DNA of 64,000 nucleotides from Glandiceps talaboti (GCF_964340395.1 NC_135551.1:25229003-25293002), one strand, 5' to 3'. Counted from the first letter of the stretch, positions 13,035 through 26,123 are shown. The notes: generated from the sequence alone by a model not told the origin. Translations and numbers: made by a program.

Positions 13035-14170
13035 TGTTCGTGTAGACCCACTGTAGACAATTAATATGTCTAATCCTACCCTTAAATACAAATATGTGTC
13101 TGTGTACAGTCAGTCCACTGTTCTATAGACAGATGTAGATCAATATCGACTAACGGTAGACAGTGTATCAGGTTTAGCATTTAACCTTACCCTTGCATTT
13201 GACTTTAATAAATACCTATGTGTCTATTCATGCAGTTAGGTCCACCATTGTATGGGCACACATGAAGATTATACTGTCATCTGTAGACATATGGATCAGG
13301 TTTAGCATTTAACCTAACCCTCGCATTCAAATACCTAGTATGTGTCTAAATGTACATGCAGTTAGGTCCACCGTGTCTATGGACATGCATGCATGAAGAT
13401 TAATGTCATCTATAGACATGGATCAGGTTTAGCATTCAACCCTTGCATTCAAATACCTAGTGTATGTGTCTAATCTACAATGTATACAATCATGCAGTTA
13501 TAGGTCCACCATTCTTTGGGCACACATCAAGAGCAATGTCATTTGACTAGACAGTGTATCAGATTAGCATTCTAACCCCTACCTTTGAAATCAAATATGA
13601 GTCAATGTATTGTTTGGTCCAATTTGTTCTACTGGGACACATGAAGTTTAGTGCTCATCCACTCATGTTTATTGTATCTGGTTTATACTAACTAAAGGTG
13701 TCTAATCCTACCCTGTCTTGATTTCAAATGTTTTGTTTCAGTTTGTCCAAATTTATACTGGGACACATAATGACACACATGTAGTGACACTGCATCGATC
13801 CACTCAATATAGTCAGTGTATCTAGTTTATACGCTAAAAAATGTGTCTAATTCTATCCACAATTTCAAATGTCTTGTCTAATTTCAGTTTGTCCAAACTT
13901 ATACAGGGACACATGTAGTGACACTGCATCAATCCACTCAATATAGTCAGTTTATCTAGTTTATACGCTAAAAAATGTGTCTAATTCTATCCATGATTTC
14001 AAATGTCTTGTCTAATTTCAGTTTGTCCAAACTTCTACTGGAACACATGTACTAGTTTGTATATATCGATCCACTCCATGTAGTCCGAGTGTATCTAGTT
14101 TATATGCTATTAGGTGTATAATCCCACCCATGATTTTAAATGTCAGTCTATGTACAGTGTGTCCACAGTT
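13035..14170. repeat. tandem minisatellite, about 120-140 bp unit, about 8-9 copies
   Basis: Recurring blocks are TGTGTCTAATCC(T/A)ACCC, AGTTAGGTCCACC or AGTTTGTCCAA, TGGGACACATGAAG, ATAGACA/GATCCACTC and GTATCTAGTTTATA. The early units (13,080-13,560, GTCCACCATT version) and the late units (13,620-14,150, GTTTGTCCAAA version) form two sub-families; the pair around 13,790-14,030 is almost identical. No open frame is maintained. Confidence 0.75.
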
Positions 14171-15259
14171 CTATGTTCTAGCTGGTTCATGTGAATTCTC
14201 AAGTTTCATTCTCAAATGTTATTTCCCAATTGAGTAATTTATGTGCAAGATATAGTAAACTTGATAGCATCACACACCTATAATCATGTTGTTCTGAGTT
14301 GTAATTACTTTAAATCTCAGCCTAGAACATTTATATTTTGCCTCAGGTAATATATTTCCCAGGGTCTGATAATTTATGGCTTGTAATGTATCTCCCTTGA
14401 GACAAGCAACATGTCTTACCTATGCAAACCACCATGGGGTATGTATTCCTATAATTTTGCTGATCATGCAGTGTCAGGTTCCATTTTTGAAAGAAAAATG
14501 CATTCCAACAGCTTAAGTTTGGGTAAAATATGCTCTGCAGACTGTCGGGGGATAACTGTTGTTGAGAAAGATTTTTGTTTGACTCTCAGTGCAAACAAGC
14601 TGTCATCCTGAAAAAGAGAATAATACTTAAAATGAGAAACAAATACCATATGTTGCTTTTAACATTAGTAAAGATTAAGTATCATAGATTTGATATTTTC
14701 TGTTGATGTTACCAAATACCATATGTACACTTAGTACAGTCACATTATAGTCATTGCAATGAACATCTACATATGTCAAGAATGACAAATTGAATGTATT
14801 TGAAATGTTTTAAAAGCATTCCATTAGCCCTTCTTATAAAACTAAAATCATACTGACTGTCATATATGCACATGACATTTTTATAGCTCCAAGCCCTTTT
14901 CAAAACTAAAATTTTATTGGACTGTTATATATTTGTATGACATATTTAATAGTTCCAAGACCCTCTAAACTAAAATTATGTCAATTACTAATTTTCTTGC
15001 TTTGAAAATTATAACTGACAAAATTTTTTTTTGCTTCATACATACATTTAATGACTGTTACCATTTGGTAAACTAGTTGCTACTAAGTGCATATTGAAGT
15101 CAAGGTAGTGTATGTTTCACAATAATTTTATTGGGTTAACACTGGACAAGATATAATGTATGTCGACTCAGAGGTGACTCTTATCTTAGCACGATTTTAA
15201 AAAACAAATGTGAGGCCTGAGGTGTGTTAATTAATTTAGGACAGGTTGCAAGAAGGTAA
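14171..15259. other. non-coding DNA
   Basis: AT-rich sequence without recognised exons. Short open frames of about 60-66 codons at 14,411-14,649 overlap on both strands and show no domain similarity, so I treat them as chance. Confidence 0.45.
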
Positions 15260-15592
15260 TTAAAGTGGCCATATGATATTTATTTTGGATTTTTATTTTA
15301 TAAATAATTCTATCATGGCTTCATACTTGCAAAATCAATGTGAAACAACATAGACCAAGTCTGTGTTTCTAACTGAATACATTGCAAAAAGCTAAAAATG
15401 TGTAAAAAGTTTGTCAGTGTATGGACAATTAAATAATAAACATTTTACACATTTATTAATCTTTTGAAATGTATTGAGTTACAAACAAGGACTTGGCATA
15501 TGTTCTTTCACATTAATTTTTCAAGTATGAAGCCATGATAGAATTATTTTATCAAATAAAAATCCAAATCCTCATCCATATGGCCACTTTAA
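15260..15592. mobile_element. TTAA-flanked foldback MITE, copy 1
   Basis: Begins TTAA-AGTGGCCATATG and ends CATATGGCCACT-TTAA. The arms are complementary for much of the element (TTCTATCATGGCTTCATACT on the left, AGTATGAAGCCATGATAGAA on the right). TTAA at both borders recalls TTAA-targeting elements, but the tips do not show the CCC start typical of piggyBac, so assignment is open. The left arm lacks the GATGAGGATTGG block present in the other copies. It is 333 bp and has no coding capacity. Confidence 0.7.
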
Positions 15593-16401
15593 AGGCCAAA
15601 GTAAGCTTTGTGAAATTCCAGTTGATTACGCAGATATCTAGATACGGGTCCAGAGGAAGACTTTACAGGGTACCTTAAATTTCAGGGTTATTGCTAATTG
15701 AAATCATTGGAACACAAATGGAGGGTGAATCATGTACAAAATACAATGTGAATGGAGCCCAAACTCCAGTTGATCAGTTTTACGATTTATGCCACGTACA
15801 CCGTAGAGTCTAAAGTCGCATCTGTAGTCTGAACATAGTAGAGGTATAATATATTAAAAAATCACGGAAGTGTTGTTTTCACAGCCTCAGCAGAAAAGTT
15901 AGGATAGCGGAAATGAAATTTATTATGTGAGCTATCAATTGCAGAACTAGACTAGTACATTGATTGATGATGATGATGACTCAGCACACAACACATCCAG
16001 GCTTCCCTTAATAGTAAGTTATTATACAGGTATCTGTTTCTACAGTAGTTACAAATGAAGCAATTTTCTTGTATATTTTCATCCATATGCTGCTGTGTAA
16101 CCTTCTTGTTTTTCATGAAATCATACAATGTTTTAGATATATTTCAAATACACACATCACCATGTTGAACATCCCCACCCAAAGTGCATGATCTACCACC
16201 CCATACAATGCCATTATATTCTGTATAAGGATAGATGCTACTCTGGGGAGTGTTGTCATGTGACCATGCCCTGGATCTGGATATTAGCGTTACCTCTAGG
16301 GATGTAGATAATGGCTGGTAGCAGGCAAAAACAAACCGACTACTCTTGCAACATTTTGTCCCATGCTTTTCCGGGAATTTGATTTTAATAATTTCTTTGC
16401 T
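15593..16401. other. non-coding DNA
   Basis: No open frame of note. It holds a short TGATGA run near 15,964-15,978. Nothing else is recognised. Confidence 0.4.
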
Positions 16402-16500
16402 TCAACCAGTATATGTCGATTGGTGGACAGATTCATAGGTCTCATTCATAGGTATTACTGCCTACTTTTCACATTTGACTAACCACTTGATGTACAATTA
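16402..16500. repeat. dispersed repeat shared with 33,259-33,350
   Basis: TTCAACCAGTATAT, TGGACAGATT, GAGTCTCATT or AGGTCTCATT, and CTACTTTTCA occur in the same order and spacing at both sites, in the same orientation. Family unknown. Confidence 0.5.
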
Positions 16501-17569
16501 GCTGCACACCTGATTACCTGTGAAAACTGCTTGTTTGCTTGATGGCATAGTCTTTCTTCTTTTAGATAAACTGATCAACATGTCCTTCTCATCCTTGAAT
16601 AATGAAAGTATTATATTTCATGACAAAATAATTCTAGGAAATGACTACATAAAGAATCAAGACCCCCTGCAATTCATCTCAAAATCAGAGACCATTCCCT
16701 TTTATTATTATATATTTATAAGTTATATCATACTATGATTTTGTGATGGTATTTGAAAATCAGTATTTTAAAACTCTAACCTGGCAGGTGATCATACTTA
16801 AATATATACACATGTATGAAATTACCATTAGTCATACTGTGAGTGTTTCTTTTAGTTTTATACCTGGCATGTAAATTAATATTATTTTGTTGCACGAATT
16901 GTTTTTACAAATTGTGAACATGTATGTACTTGTATAAAACTTAGATGTAAGGAGGAATGCTAATTTGAGCATGTCCTATGTTTGTAGCACTTTAGTTGTT
17001 TTTAAGTGGGTTTGTTTTTGCGGTGGTTTTAAAACCTTCACTACACAAAATTTCTAATATACCCCACCTTTGCCCAACGTTTACCTGTCTATGACCCACC
17101 TAACCACCATCTCTGTCTAGTGGTAGTACGAGATGTAGTATCACTTTTGACTGTCTACAGCCCCCAGGGGAGAGATCACCCTGGTAAATTAAGTCAAAGG
17201 TGGAACTTTGTTTCATACATCTGGATCACCACATTTGCACGTCCTCTACTCAAGCTTTACCCTGGATGGAAAGACATGGTCAAACAAGACTTTTAGCATA
17301 GTGCCTGGCAACACAGACCTGGGAATCTTGCAAAATCTACAATGTATATATCTGCATGTGATTGTTATACATGACTGCATGTATGTACTGTGAATGTGAA
17401 AGAAGAATTATACTACTCTGTACTCAGCTATTACCTAAACACAGCATGGAATATATCATGGGAAGGGAAGCGATACTCACATTAAAAAGCTATAATACTA
17501 CCGGTATATTTTGCTGCCTAAAGGGATCTACTTTTTAGGCACATGAGTCTAAAATGAGGTCTGCTTTTT

Positions 17570-17740
17570 TACAATTTTTTGTCTGAAAAGGGGTCCTGAT
17601 AAAGGGAGTTTATACTCAAGGATTCATTGTTGATAATCCATACATGTCTGTCTTGAATCCTGACTGAAAAGGGGTATCTAATTTGATTTCAAATTGCCAT
17701 CATGTACATGTCTGAAAAGGGGTCTCTTGAAAGCCACTCC
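17570..17740. repeat. short diverged tandem repeat around a TGAAAAGGGGTC core
   Basis: The core CTGAAAAGGGGT occurs at about 17,583, 17,663 and 17,712, each followed by variable AT-rich sequence. A C run of 16 bases follows at 17,764-17,779. Confidence 0.45.
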
Positions 17741-17894
17741 CACCACACCACTGTGGTGAGTATCCCCCCCCCCCCCCCCTTAGTAATTATCCATACAAGT
17801 GTCTGCTACATCTGGATCCATGGCCATTGTATTTTGTAATAAGTATTAAATTATGCACATTTCTAAGCATGTGCGTATATATGTATTGAAAGTA

Positions 17895-18120
17895 TCATAA
17901 TTCAAGTACTTACAGTGTCACATACATAATTCCTGAACTGCGTCAACTGGAACATTTGTACGCAAAAGAAGCAAATTATTTTTCAATTTGTACAAAAATG
18001 ATCCAAAAATGGGATTTCTTACAAGTTACCATATACTACATGTAATTAATGATAGAGAAACACAATACTTTTACTGTATCACAAGAAATTTTAGTTTGTC
18101 AGTGGTGCTTCAAATTGGCT
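17895..18120. mobile_element. dispersed repeat, inverted copy of 34,010-34,200
   Basis: Read in reverse, this segment matches 34,010-34,200 closely over about 190 bp (TTTCTTGTGATACAGTAAAA, TACATGTAGTAAATGGTAAC, CGCAGTTCAGGAATTATGTA are shared). Similarity is high enough to suggest fairly recent dispersal. No coding capacity and no obvious tip structure at this copy. Confidence 0.7.
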
Positions 18121-19460
18121 TAAAGGTATAAGGAAGCTGTAGGGATTGAACAGACAATTACACATTTGTTATTAGTTAGTCAGTTGTCTCTTACCATTCA
18201 GCCATCATGACTCCATGGTTGTATTTTCTGACTCCGAGGTCCTTGACTATAATGTTTTGTTTTTTTCAGAAATTTCAATTTTGATGCTCGCAGATCATTT
18301 TGAAAACATGGGCAACTGTTTCGTGTAATTACCTTCCCAGTATCTATGTTTTGGAAATCATACATATGTTGTTTTTTTAAAAATACTGACAATAGCCAAT
18401 ATATAATCCACAACAAGCATGCAAAGGACTAGATGTAGTCATGGTAATATGCCACGAGGTGAGTTCAAAATAAAAGCCATTTGTGATCTATTGGCTAGTC
18501 TATGGGTCATGGCACTGGAGATGTGACTGTGCTAGCTCTTGCATGTGGAGAAAATAATTTGCTCAAAATTTTTTGCAGGTTTCACATATTTTCAGTCCCC
18601 CCCCCCCCCCCCCATTAACTCCACCCCTATTAATGCTGCACCTTACAAAGCTAGGTCACCCTCTTAATTGCATTGTTTCCAGATGAAATGCTTGTAGGAA
18701 TTCTATAACCAGAATATGGCATATTAGACATGATTTATATAGTGTACATACAAATACAGCTTGGTTTTAGCATAAATTGTACCAAGATTAGTGGGGTTTT
18801 CGAATCCGAAAGTGATATTGTCACTGTACTGTACACATACCCATTAAAAATAGTTTGTAAGATGTGCTTTCTAGATTACAAATATAAAATTTACTATTTT
18901 GTCGAAGCCATATATGTTCGAATCGTTACTGGTTCTCGTATTCTTTGTAGGAGCTATAGGAAGTATTTTATGGTTTGTCTGTCACTGTTTAGAACTAAAT
19001 ACTCCATCATTAGTTGTCAAACAAAATTCTAAACAATTCTACATGTACAGCAGCTGTGTACTGGATTTTGTATGGCAAGTGGCACTCAGTACTTTCTAGA
19101 ATGTCTGAAAAATGAATGATGACGTACAGACATGCATATTCATAGTTTACTGAACTTATTAAAATATGAACTTTTTTGGAATTTGTTGGGAAGTACCTAC
19201 AAATGTTCTCGTCTCGAGCAGAGTACATATCAAACCAGCTCATATTATAACTAAAAAAACAACAACAAAAACTCCCATTTCCATGGTGAAAAACCCAAAA
19301 ACAGTTATGTACACCACAAATTTACCAATAGTAGTGGAAATCTCTGGAATTTGTTACCTGCGGCCGATATGAAAGTTGCAGTTAATATGCTACAACTTGT
19401 GCCAGCTTGCAACAGGCTTGTAGACAGCTTGTAGAGTCTAGTTTGAGATTGCAACATTCT
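18121..19460. other. non-coding DNA with a 17-base C run
   Basis: The C run is at 18,597-18,613. Overlapping short open frames at 18,730-19,243 encode hydrophobic stretches but lie on both strands with no family match and no convincing splice pair, so I do not call a gene. Confidence 0.4.
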
Positions 19461-19462
19461 TG

Positions 19463-19565
19463 CACAAGCTTGCAAGCCAGGCACTGAAGTTTCAATCTCT
19501 GCTTGTCACAAGCTTGCAAGCCAGGCACTGAAGTTTCAATCTCTGCTTGTCACAAGCTTGCAATC
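19463..19565. repeat. 44-bp perfect tandem duplication
   Basis: A 44-bp unit beginning CACAAGCTTGCAAGCCAGG occurs at 19,463 and again at 19,507 without change, then a partial third copy starts at 19,551. The surrounding 200 bases are dense in AAGCTTGCAA-like words, so the duplication sits in an older repeat. Confidence 0.85.
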
Positions 19566-21850
19566 CTACAAGCTTGTCACATGTTTGCAACACTGTCCCT
19601 ACAGTATGTGAAGCATGCTAAAACTTGATTTATAACACTTTAAGGATAGTTAAACTATATAATGACAATGTTGCTTATGAACATCACAATACTGTAGTCT
19701 AATGTAATGTTTCTGACAAACCTTTTCTTTTTATCTCTGGAAGTATTGTACCAGGTCACAATATGTAATTTTTATACTTATAGTAATAATTTATTTTGAT
19801 TTAAAATGGAGGCAAAGGAAACTCAAAGTGTGTGGGCTGAAATGTTTTGTTGAAAACAGCCTGTAGTACAGTGTACTACCAAAAGCTGCACATTATTAAT
19901 GCAATGCATGTAGCTAAGTATTTGAATAACTAAATTCATTTATTCGTAACATATGAAGAATGTCCATGTGAATCAGTCAGAATCTACAGATAATGAAACT
20001 GTAAGTACACATCTAAATTGAACTCGGAGACTGTGTTGTGACAACCTTCTGTATGTGACACAAATTTTGTTATAACATAACATCAAAATTCACAGTAAAT
20101 TGTTTTTTGTTGAATTCTTTGGAAGTTGCAGCCTTGCGTTTGCAGGAACCTTAATATATAAATGACAAACTTTAAAGTTTTCAGATAGTTGAAACCTACT
20201 GTACACCACTACACAATGACAAACAGGAAAATCATTTCAGTGATTTTTGCGACACAGAATATTTCATAACAGACCATGTATTTATTATATTAAAGGCTTT
20301 AAATTTTGAGTACTCCTTCAAACATTGTCAAGTACTAATTTTGCTGTGGATTCATGATTGCCTGCATCTGTTACCTATCCTGTCCAGTTAAAATATTCCA
20401 CATGTTTCTTCGTACATTACTAACCTTTTTTAACCTGTTGATCTTTCAAACCTTTCAAATGTCAGGGACTAATTAAGTCGCTTACTTTTTTTTTTTTTTA
20501 CATGTTCAGACCTTCTATCCAGAAAAATCAAAACTGCAATAACTGGAATTGGTCAAAATACCAATACTTAGATACTGTACATCTTAATTAGAGGTTTCTT
20601 ATATTCATAAGCAGTACAGCAACAGGGTGAAAAATTGTGATTATGATCGTGATCAGCTGAATTAGAAACTTTGTACTCGTCTGTAACAGCTACACTGTAC
20701 ATAAAAACGTTTACCCATAGGTGATTCTATACTATTCAGTGTGTACAATATTATGAGTTAATCATTATCTCTAACAAAACAATTTCAGAAAACATTCCAG
20801 TTCCATCATTAAGTACCCTTACGATATTAATAGCCTTAATGAGGATGGCATTAGCTTTCCTAACTGGATCAGTAATTGGCCATCTAAGCCTTTGAAACCC
20901 TGCGATAGCTTGTTTTTTTGTAAGTTTTATTTAGATTGTATCCCTTTGGAAAGTAAATTAACCATCATTACTGGTACATAATGTACAATGTAAAGTCAAA
21001 GTTTCAAGGAAAAAAGATGTACTTTCTCTAATTGATCAGTTGGCCTTGTAAACCTTTGTAACCTTAAAGTAGCTTATTATATATATACACAAAAGCTTTA
21101 AAGTACAAATGTACATAGCAGAATAGGTAAGCATACTTAATTGCCCGTTCTATTTAAAGTTACATATATGTACCGGGGTAGGTTGCTGTGATTTCTATTC
21201 TGTAAAATGATCAATATCTATGCAGTAAAATTATTCTACTTTGATGTTTTAGTCTACTTATATAAGCATTGTCCAATGAGTTGTGTTTTTCTCCAGCTTC
21301 ATACTTTAATAGTGTGTCCTTTAAGCCAAAGACACGCCACTGACGCACACAATTTCTAGTGACGCACCAAAATTTGGTGTTCTCGTATCTCTTACTATGT
21401 GGTGACGCACAAGAAATCCCAGTTTTTATCATTTTGACTTACAACAACAAATTTTGGCTATCATTAGTGGGCACACTATACTTTAAGCATGGTTTTAATG
21501 AAGGTTTTGGAACTTACTCCCAGTAACTGGTTCATTGTATGTACTTCTTGCCTGTAAGGAAAGAACACTGTAAACATTGATTGAAAAAGTCTAGGTGTTA
21601 TTGTTACCCAAGGTAATATGAAAGCTTATGTATGCTTCCTGTACTAAACCATGATTCATATGTTAATGTAATCACAGTGATATTATAAGAACATAAAGAA
21701 TGAAACCAGATAGGTGTAGGTGTATGTAAAAACTGTCCTTGCAGATTAAACGTTCAGTGAAAACGTCATGTTTACCTGTTCAATCTGCCAATAAAGGTCT
21801 TCTTAGACTATTGTTTTTACCTTCTTCCTTTCACCTTAGGGAAGGTTATG
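19566..21850. other. non-coding DNA
   Basis: AT-rich, with a T run at 20,487-20,499. No exon, RNA gene or ordered repeat is recognised. Confidence 0.45.
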
Positions 21851-21857
21851 TTATGCT

Positions 21858-22100
21858 TGTGTGTGTGTGTGTATGTGTGTGTGTGTGCTCAGTGCATGTG
21901 TGTGTTTATGTGCAGTTGTGTGCCTGGCTGTCTGTCTGTCTTTGAGCACAATATCTCAAAAACCACTGCACCAACTGTAATGAAACTTGCTACACATCTT
22001 GATTATGGTAACGGAAAGAAACTATTATGTTTTGGTAAACATACCATGAATATTAATGAGTCATTTGCATAATTGAAAATTTTCAATAATTAAACTATTA
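21858..22100 (+). repeat. GT microsatellite followed by a dispersed-repeat-like segment
   Basis: A GT/TG run (21,858-21,890) leads into CTGTCTGTCTGTC and then AATATCTCAAAAACCACTGC, ACTTGCTACAC and CATTTGCATAATT. This succession resembles interspersed repeats I associate with invertebrate genomes (inference). The short frames through it are repeat artefacts. Confidence 0.4.
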
Positions 22101-22177
22101 TTAGTTCAACGAATAGCAAGTTACTTATGGTTTAGTATGCTTAGAGCAATAAGTAAAATAATGTTAGTACCTTTTAA

Positions 22178-22262
22178 CCCCCCCCCCCAAAAAAAAAAAA
22201 AACAACAACAAACAAACAAAAAAACAAACAAACAAACAAACAAAAAAACAAAATGCAAATAA
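22178..22262. repeat. C run followed by A-rich (AAAC)n simple repeat
   Basis: Ten C residues pass directly into an A run and then AAAC repeats, ending near 22,250. Simple sequence only. Confidence 0.8.
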
Positions 22263-22901
22263 AATAAAAATTATAACAGCTTACATGTGGCAACCCCTTT
22301 AGTTTCAAGTGACCACAATCCTTCTATTTCACATTTATTGAATTTTAAATATTTACTATAATTTAAAAAGTTGTTTGAAAATGAATTTTTATTACGTATT
22401 AGTGGACAATATATTCTAGAAAATTTTACTATTTTACAGTCTTCACTGAGCTAGTTCCCAAAGACTCATTTGTAAGCCTGGTGCATTGTTTATCTAGAAG
22501 AAGGAATTTTTGCCACTAGTTATTTTCCTATTTTTGGTTTCATGCGAAAGAAGTGAAAATAGTGTCTTTTAATAGCACCTGTTTCCCTGTTTACAGCATA
22601 TCAGTGTCATGTAGCATGCAAATACATTGCAGAGAAAACACAAAAATACATCAATATGTGTGTAGGTATGAATAAAAACGACATATCCCCACTTGGGATG
22701 TATCATAATAAATTGAACAATCCTCAGTGGGTTGTAAAAAATTAGTATTTCCAGTTTGACTTGACCCATCCAACAGTAAATATTAATCATTTGAACTATA
22801 GTAACCTATTCATGAAATGATGAATTCATATGACTGTAATCATTACTGTAATAGTGCTTTTTTTTGCTTGTTTTTAAATTTAATTTTTTTTTTGAATTAC
22901 A

Positions 22902-22909
22902 GTGTGTGT

Positions 22910-22956
<47 letters not shown>
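22902..22956. repeat. (TG)n microsatellite
   Basis: About 27 TG units with one interruption, followed by a G-rich tail at 22,959-22,970. Confidence 0.95.
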
Positions 22957-22958
<2 letters not shown>

Positions 22959-23299
22959 GGGGGGTGGGGTGTTTATGTAAAATTATTTCAAATATATACT
23001 CAGCAAGAGCATGATGTCTGGAAATGTATGTGAAACCATGGGAATCAAGGTAGTGATTTTTCATACTTTTTGTAGAACACTTGGGAAATATTCCTTTTAG
23101 ACTGTGTGGAGACAATTTTATTAAATCTCTGATTACAAGGACCATAGTTTTCAAAACACATCATCGTCTGCTATTAAAGTTTATATTGTATATTTCTATT
23201 AAGGAGGATATGTCCATTCATTGATTTGGTGTCTTGCTATGATTATTGAACAAGGTAATTCTAAATCTATATTAAAGCTTGTATACATTACCAAACGAT

Positions 23300-23520
23300 A
23301 TATGCACCCATAATTTGGGTGGAGAACCCTGGTGAAATATGTAGGGAACTCAGGTAGATTTTTAATGTACCTGGATACAATTGTTGTACCATTAATTTAG
23401 GTTGAGAGGCCTGGTAAAATATAGGGAACTGAATTAGATTTCCAGTATACCTGTATGCATGCAATCATTATACTGTAATTTGGTGGGGAACCCTGGTGGA
23501 ATATCTGGGGACCATAGTTG
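23300..23520. repeat. diverged tandem repeat, about 105 bp unit, about 2 copies
   Basis: Repeated succession of TAATTT(G)GGT(G)GAGAACCCTGGT, AAATAT(GT)AGGGAACT, AGATTT and TATACCTG at about 23,310, 23,392 and 23,475. Units vary in length and identity. Confidence 0.55.
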
Positions 23521-23679
23521 CATACATGTAGGTATATACATTAGGTAAATTCTGATTCTAAACCATTTTAAACAGTCTCTAAAATCAGATACTAGTAGTC
23601 ATCATCCATGTAATGCGTTGAGTAGATGTTGATGTCTAAAGTGGTTTATTGAGAGTCAGTATGAAATCTGTGTATGGTA

Positions 23680-23800
23680 ATTCCTCCCAAAGTTGTCACT
23701 CAAGAAGAATTAAAATACCCAGTAAGAATTTGCACTTGATTTCTGGTCGAGGATTCACGGCTGCTAGCAAAATGCCAGGCATGGTAGAGAAAAAGCAAAA
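23680..23800. repeat. dispersed repeat shared with 25,205-25,330
   Basis: Shared words in order: AAAATACCCAGTAAGAAT (AAAACCCATTAAGAAT at the second site), GCACTTGATTTC, ATGCCAGGCATGGTAG (ATACCAGGCATGGTAG) and CCACAC. Both copies are on the same strand. Family unknown, no coding capacity. Confidence 0.5.
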
Positions 23801-24729
23801 TATCCACACGAATGGTTTATACATCTCAATTCTCATGAATAAATGGCTTAAACCTTAACTGTTATTTTGTAAAAGAAAACCCTTCTTAGTTAAAAAAAAG
23901 AAAATAACGGGTCAGCATGCACTATTTTTAAATAGAGAACAAACTGATCTCACAGTCTATCCATGTTTGAGTTTCTTGTAATAATCAAAATATTAGCATT
24001 CTTTCTAGACCATTTCTTTGAAACATGATGGTGAGCAACCCGTACAACCATGAAAAAATGTTCATACATGGAAAGGTTGTGTGCCTTATGGTGATTACTT
24101 TAAATTAATTTTCAAACAAATTGTTTCTCAGTGTGTATTTTTCCATAGAAAAGTGAGGAAAATAATACCCTTTATTTTACCTCAAAAAGATTGAGAATCC
24201 TGTGTAGCAATGTATTGTATCAATAGTTCTATAAAGTATATGGACATCATAACGTCTTTATATGGGTGAAGGAAAAATCGCTATGTTTTTAATCAAACTG
24301 GTATGTTTTGATTATATTACATATAAAGACATTATTGGAAGACTTTCAATGTAAGCACCATTCTGTGTGCAGAATGTTGTATGTTGTATAAGGTGAACAA
24401 TTTAGCTTTTAATATTGGAAGTGATTTCATAGTAGCACAAGTTACATCAATGTCACGCACCTTTGTCGTCTCAACACTCACTTTATAGACATTTACCAAT
24501 GTTTCTTTATGAAAACCTAAAATTAGATTACAATTTTATGCAACTACCTGCTTAATGCACTAAGATATGTTTAACAAACTGTTTTTAGGGAGAGACAAAG
24601 TCGCGTAAATATTAGTAAACACTCGCCTTTAATATATAAAGCATTAGGTGTTTTAAAATTTAATGAAACTACACAGAGTAATTCATCGATTGATATTTTT
24701 AGGGCTATTCCATGTTTTAAGACTTTACT

Positions 24730-24975
24730 TTGGCAGATTATTTCAGATTAATGTGTTTTGACTTTTCACTTGATGAGTTTAAGTGTTTATATTGTAATGT
24801 GATATACGTTGTTTTTATTTTAGGTGTTTATTTTTTGTCCATCTTCCCATTCAAGTGTAGTTTTAGTTTGTGCATGTTGTGGTGTTTGTCTTGTACAATT
24901 TTATTGTTGGAGCCTGTGAATGGGACCCTTCCCATCGGTTATCCTTGAAAATAGATAAATGAATAAATAAAAAAT
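24730..24975 (+). mobile_element. possible 3' tail of a non-LTR retroelement
   Basis: GGGACCCTTCCCATCGGTTA followed by TCCTTGAAAATAGATAAATG and AATAAATAAAAAA looks like the end of a retrotransposed element with an A-rich tetranucleotide tail. The 72-codon frame upstream has no reverse-transcriptase motif that I recognise, so at most a short 3' fragment is present. Confidence 0.35.
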
Positions 24976-25204
24976 CCATCATGGAATCTTTCCCTTTGTG
25001 ATTGGCTAATCCTGTGTACAAACCATTTTGATGCTGTTCAGCTTCACTGTACTCATTGATTCAGATCACATGGTGATGCTACTGATAACATCTGACGTTG
25101 CAGGTAAATTAAAGACTAGTATGAATTTGAATTCATACATTGTATAGTTCACCCTGACAAATTTTCTAATCATGGTGATGCTATTGATGTCATCTCACAC
25201 TGCA

Positions 25205-25330
25205 AAGAATAAAAACCCATTAAGAATGCGCACTTGATTTCAAACCAAAGCTTCATCAAAGTAAATTGTCACTAGCGAGATACCAGGCATGGTAGGGAAA
25301 AGGGGAGAGTCAGAATGCCCACACAACTGG
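25205..25330. repeat. dispersed repeat, second copy of the 23,680-23,800 family
   Basis: Carries GCGCACTTGATTTC, ATACCAGGCATGGTAGGGAA and GCCCACACAACTGG, matching the order in the 23.7-kb copy, with an insertion of about 20 bases. Confidence 0.5.
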
Positions 25331-25818
25331 ATTCTACTAGGCTATAAGCTGGTCAGAAAAACAATACTGGATATTATCTGTAGTAATTTAAAAAAAATTG
25401 AGAAAACAAGCTGTTGTTGAGACCAGACTGACTATTCCAAGTCGGTGATTGTAACCCTTGAGGTTATGTTTTTATTAAAAGTAATTGGATAATGTAAAGT
25501 TGAAAATTGTGTTTTCAATATTGTAGTGGAGAAAACATCACGTTCAGATTTAACAATTATGTAACCTCTAGCCCACTTTCATTTTCTCCTGCCCACACTG
25601 TCTATTTGCCATGAGATTTTCCAATTTCATGTCACCACACAAAAAAGTCATTTTAATTTGTAACTGTCAATATGCAAGGAGATTGAGTGTATCATTGTTA
25701 ACACAAGGAAGGTACTGTCACCAGCAGATTCAATGGTTGTCTGACATTTCTGTAGATTATAAGTGATATGTCCTCAATTTGTGTTTATTGACCAGATGTT
25801 GTAAATTTATTCAAAAAC

Positions 25819-25996
25819 GAATGCAATGTTTTGATTTGTCTGCTATGGATTCTGATCATGCAATGATTTAATTATTCAAATGTTAATGTCTCTCCAAACT
25901 ACTCTTAACCAGTTTGGAGAAACATTAATGCTGAATAATTAAATCATGCATGGTCAATTGCTTGTAGCAGATTGATTGATTGAAATATTGCATTCA
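25819..25996. mobile_element. foldback element with about 85-base arms
   Basis: Left-arm words GAATGCAAT, GATTTAATTATTCA and TCTCCAAACT return in reverse complement on the right as AGTTTGGAGA, TGAATAATTAAATC and ATTGCATTC, with a loop of only about ten bases near 25,908. This near-palindrome would extrude a long hairpin and fits a short foldback MITE. No reading frame. Confidence 0.75.
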
Positions 25997-26123
25997 TTTC
26001 CGATTTTCCATTCCAAAGTAACTATATTGTACTGTCCTGCATTTATATGTTTTTCTTTCCGAAGTTTTACTTTTGACGCCATTTCAATTTATAATCCTGT
26101 AATTTATCTGTCTGTGTATCCAT

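Noticed and set aside
12848-13045. 65-codon frame with a poly-Asn run
   Set aside because: Simple (AAC/AAT)n sequence followed by AAAAC repeats; not a gene.
18730-19243. Overlapping frames with a hydrophobic, membrane-like stretch
   Set aside because: Three frames on two strands overlap, and there is no convincing splice pair or family similarity.
22817-23154. Frames with Cys-Val or Thr-His repeats
   Set aside because: Both are translations of the (TG)n microsatellite on opposite strands.
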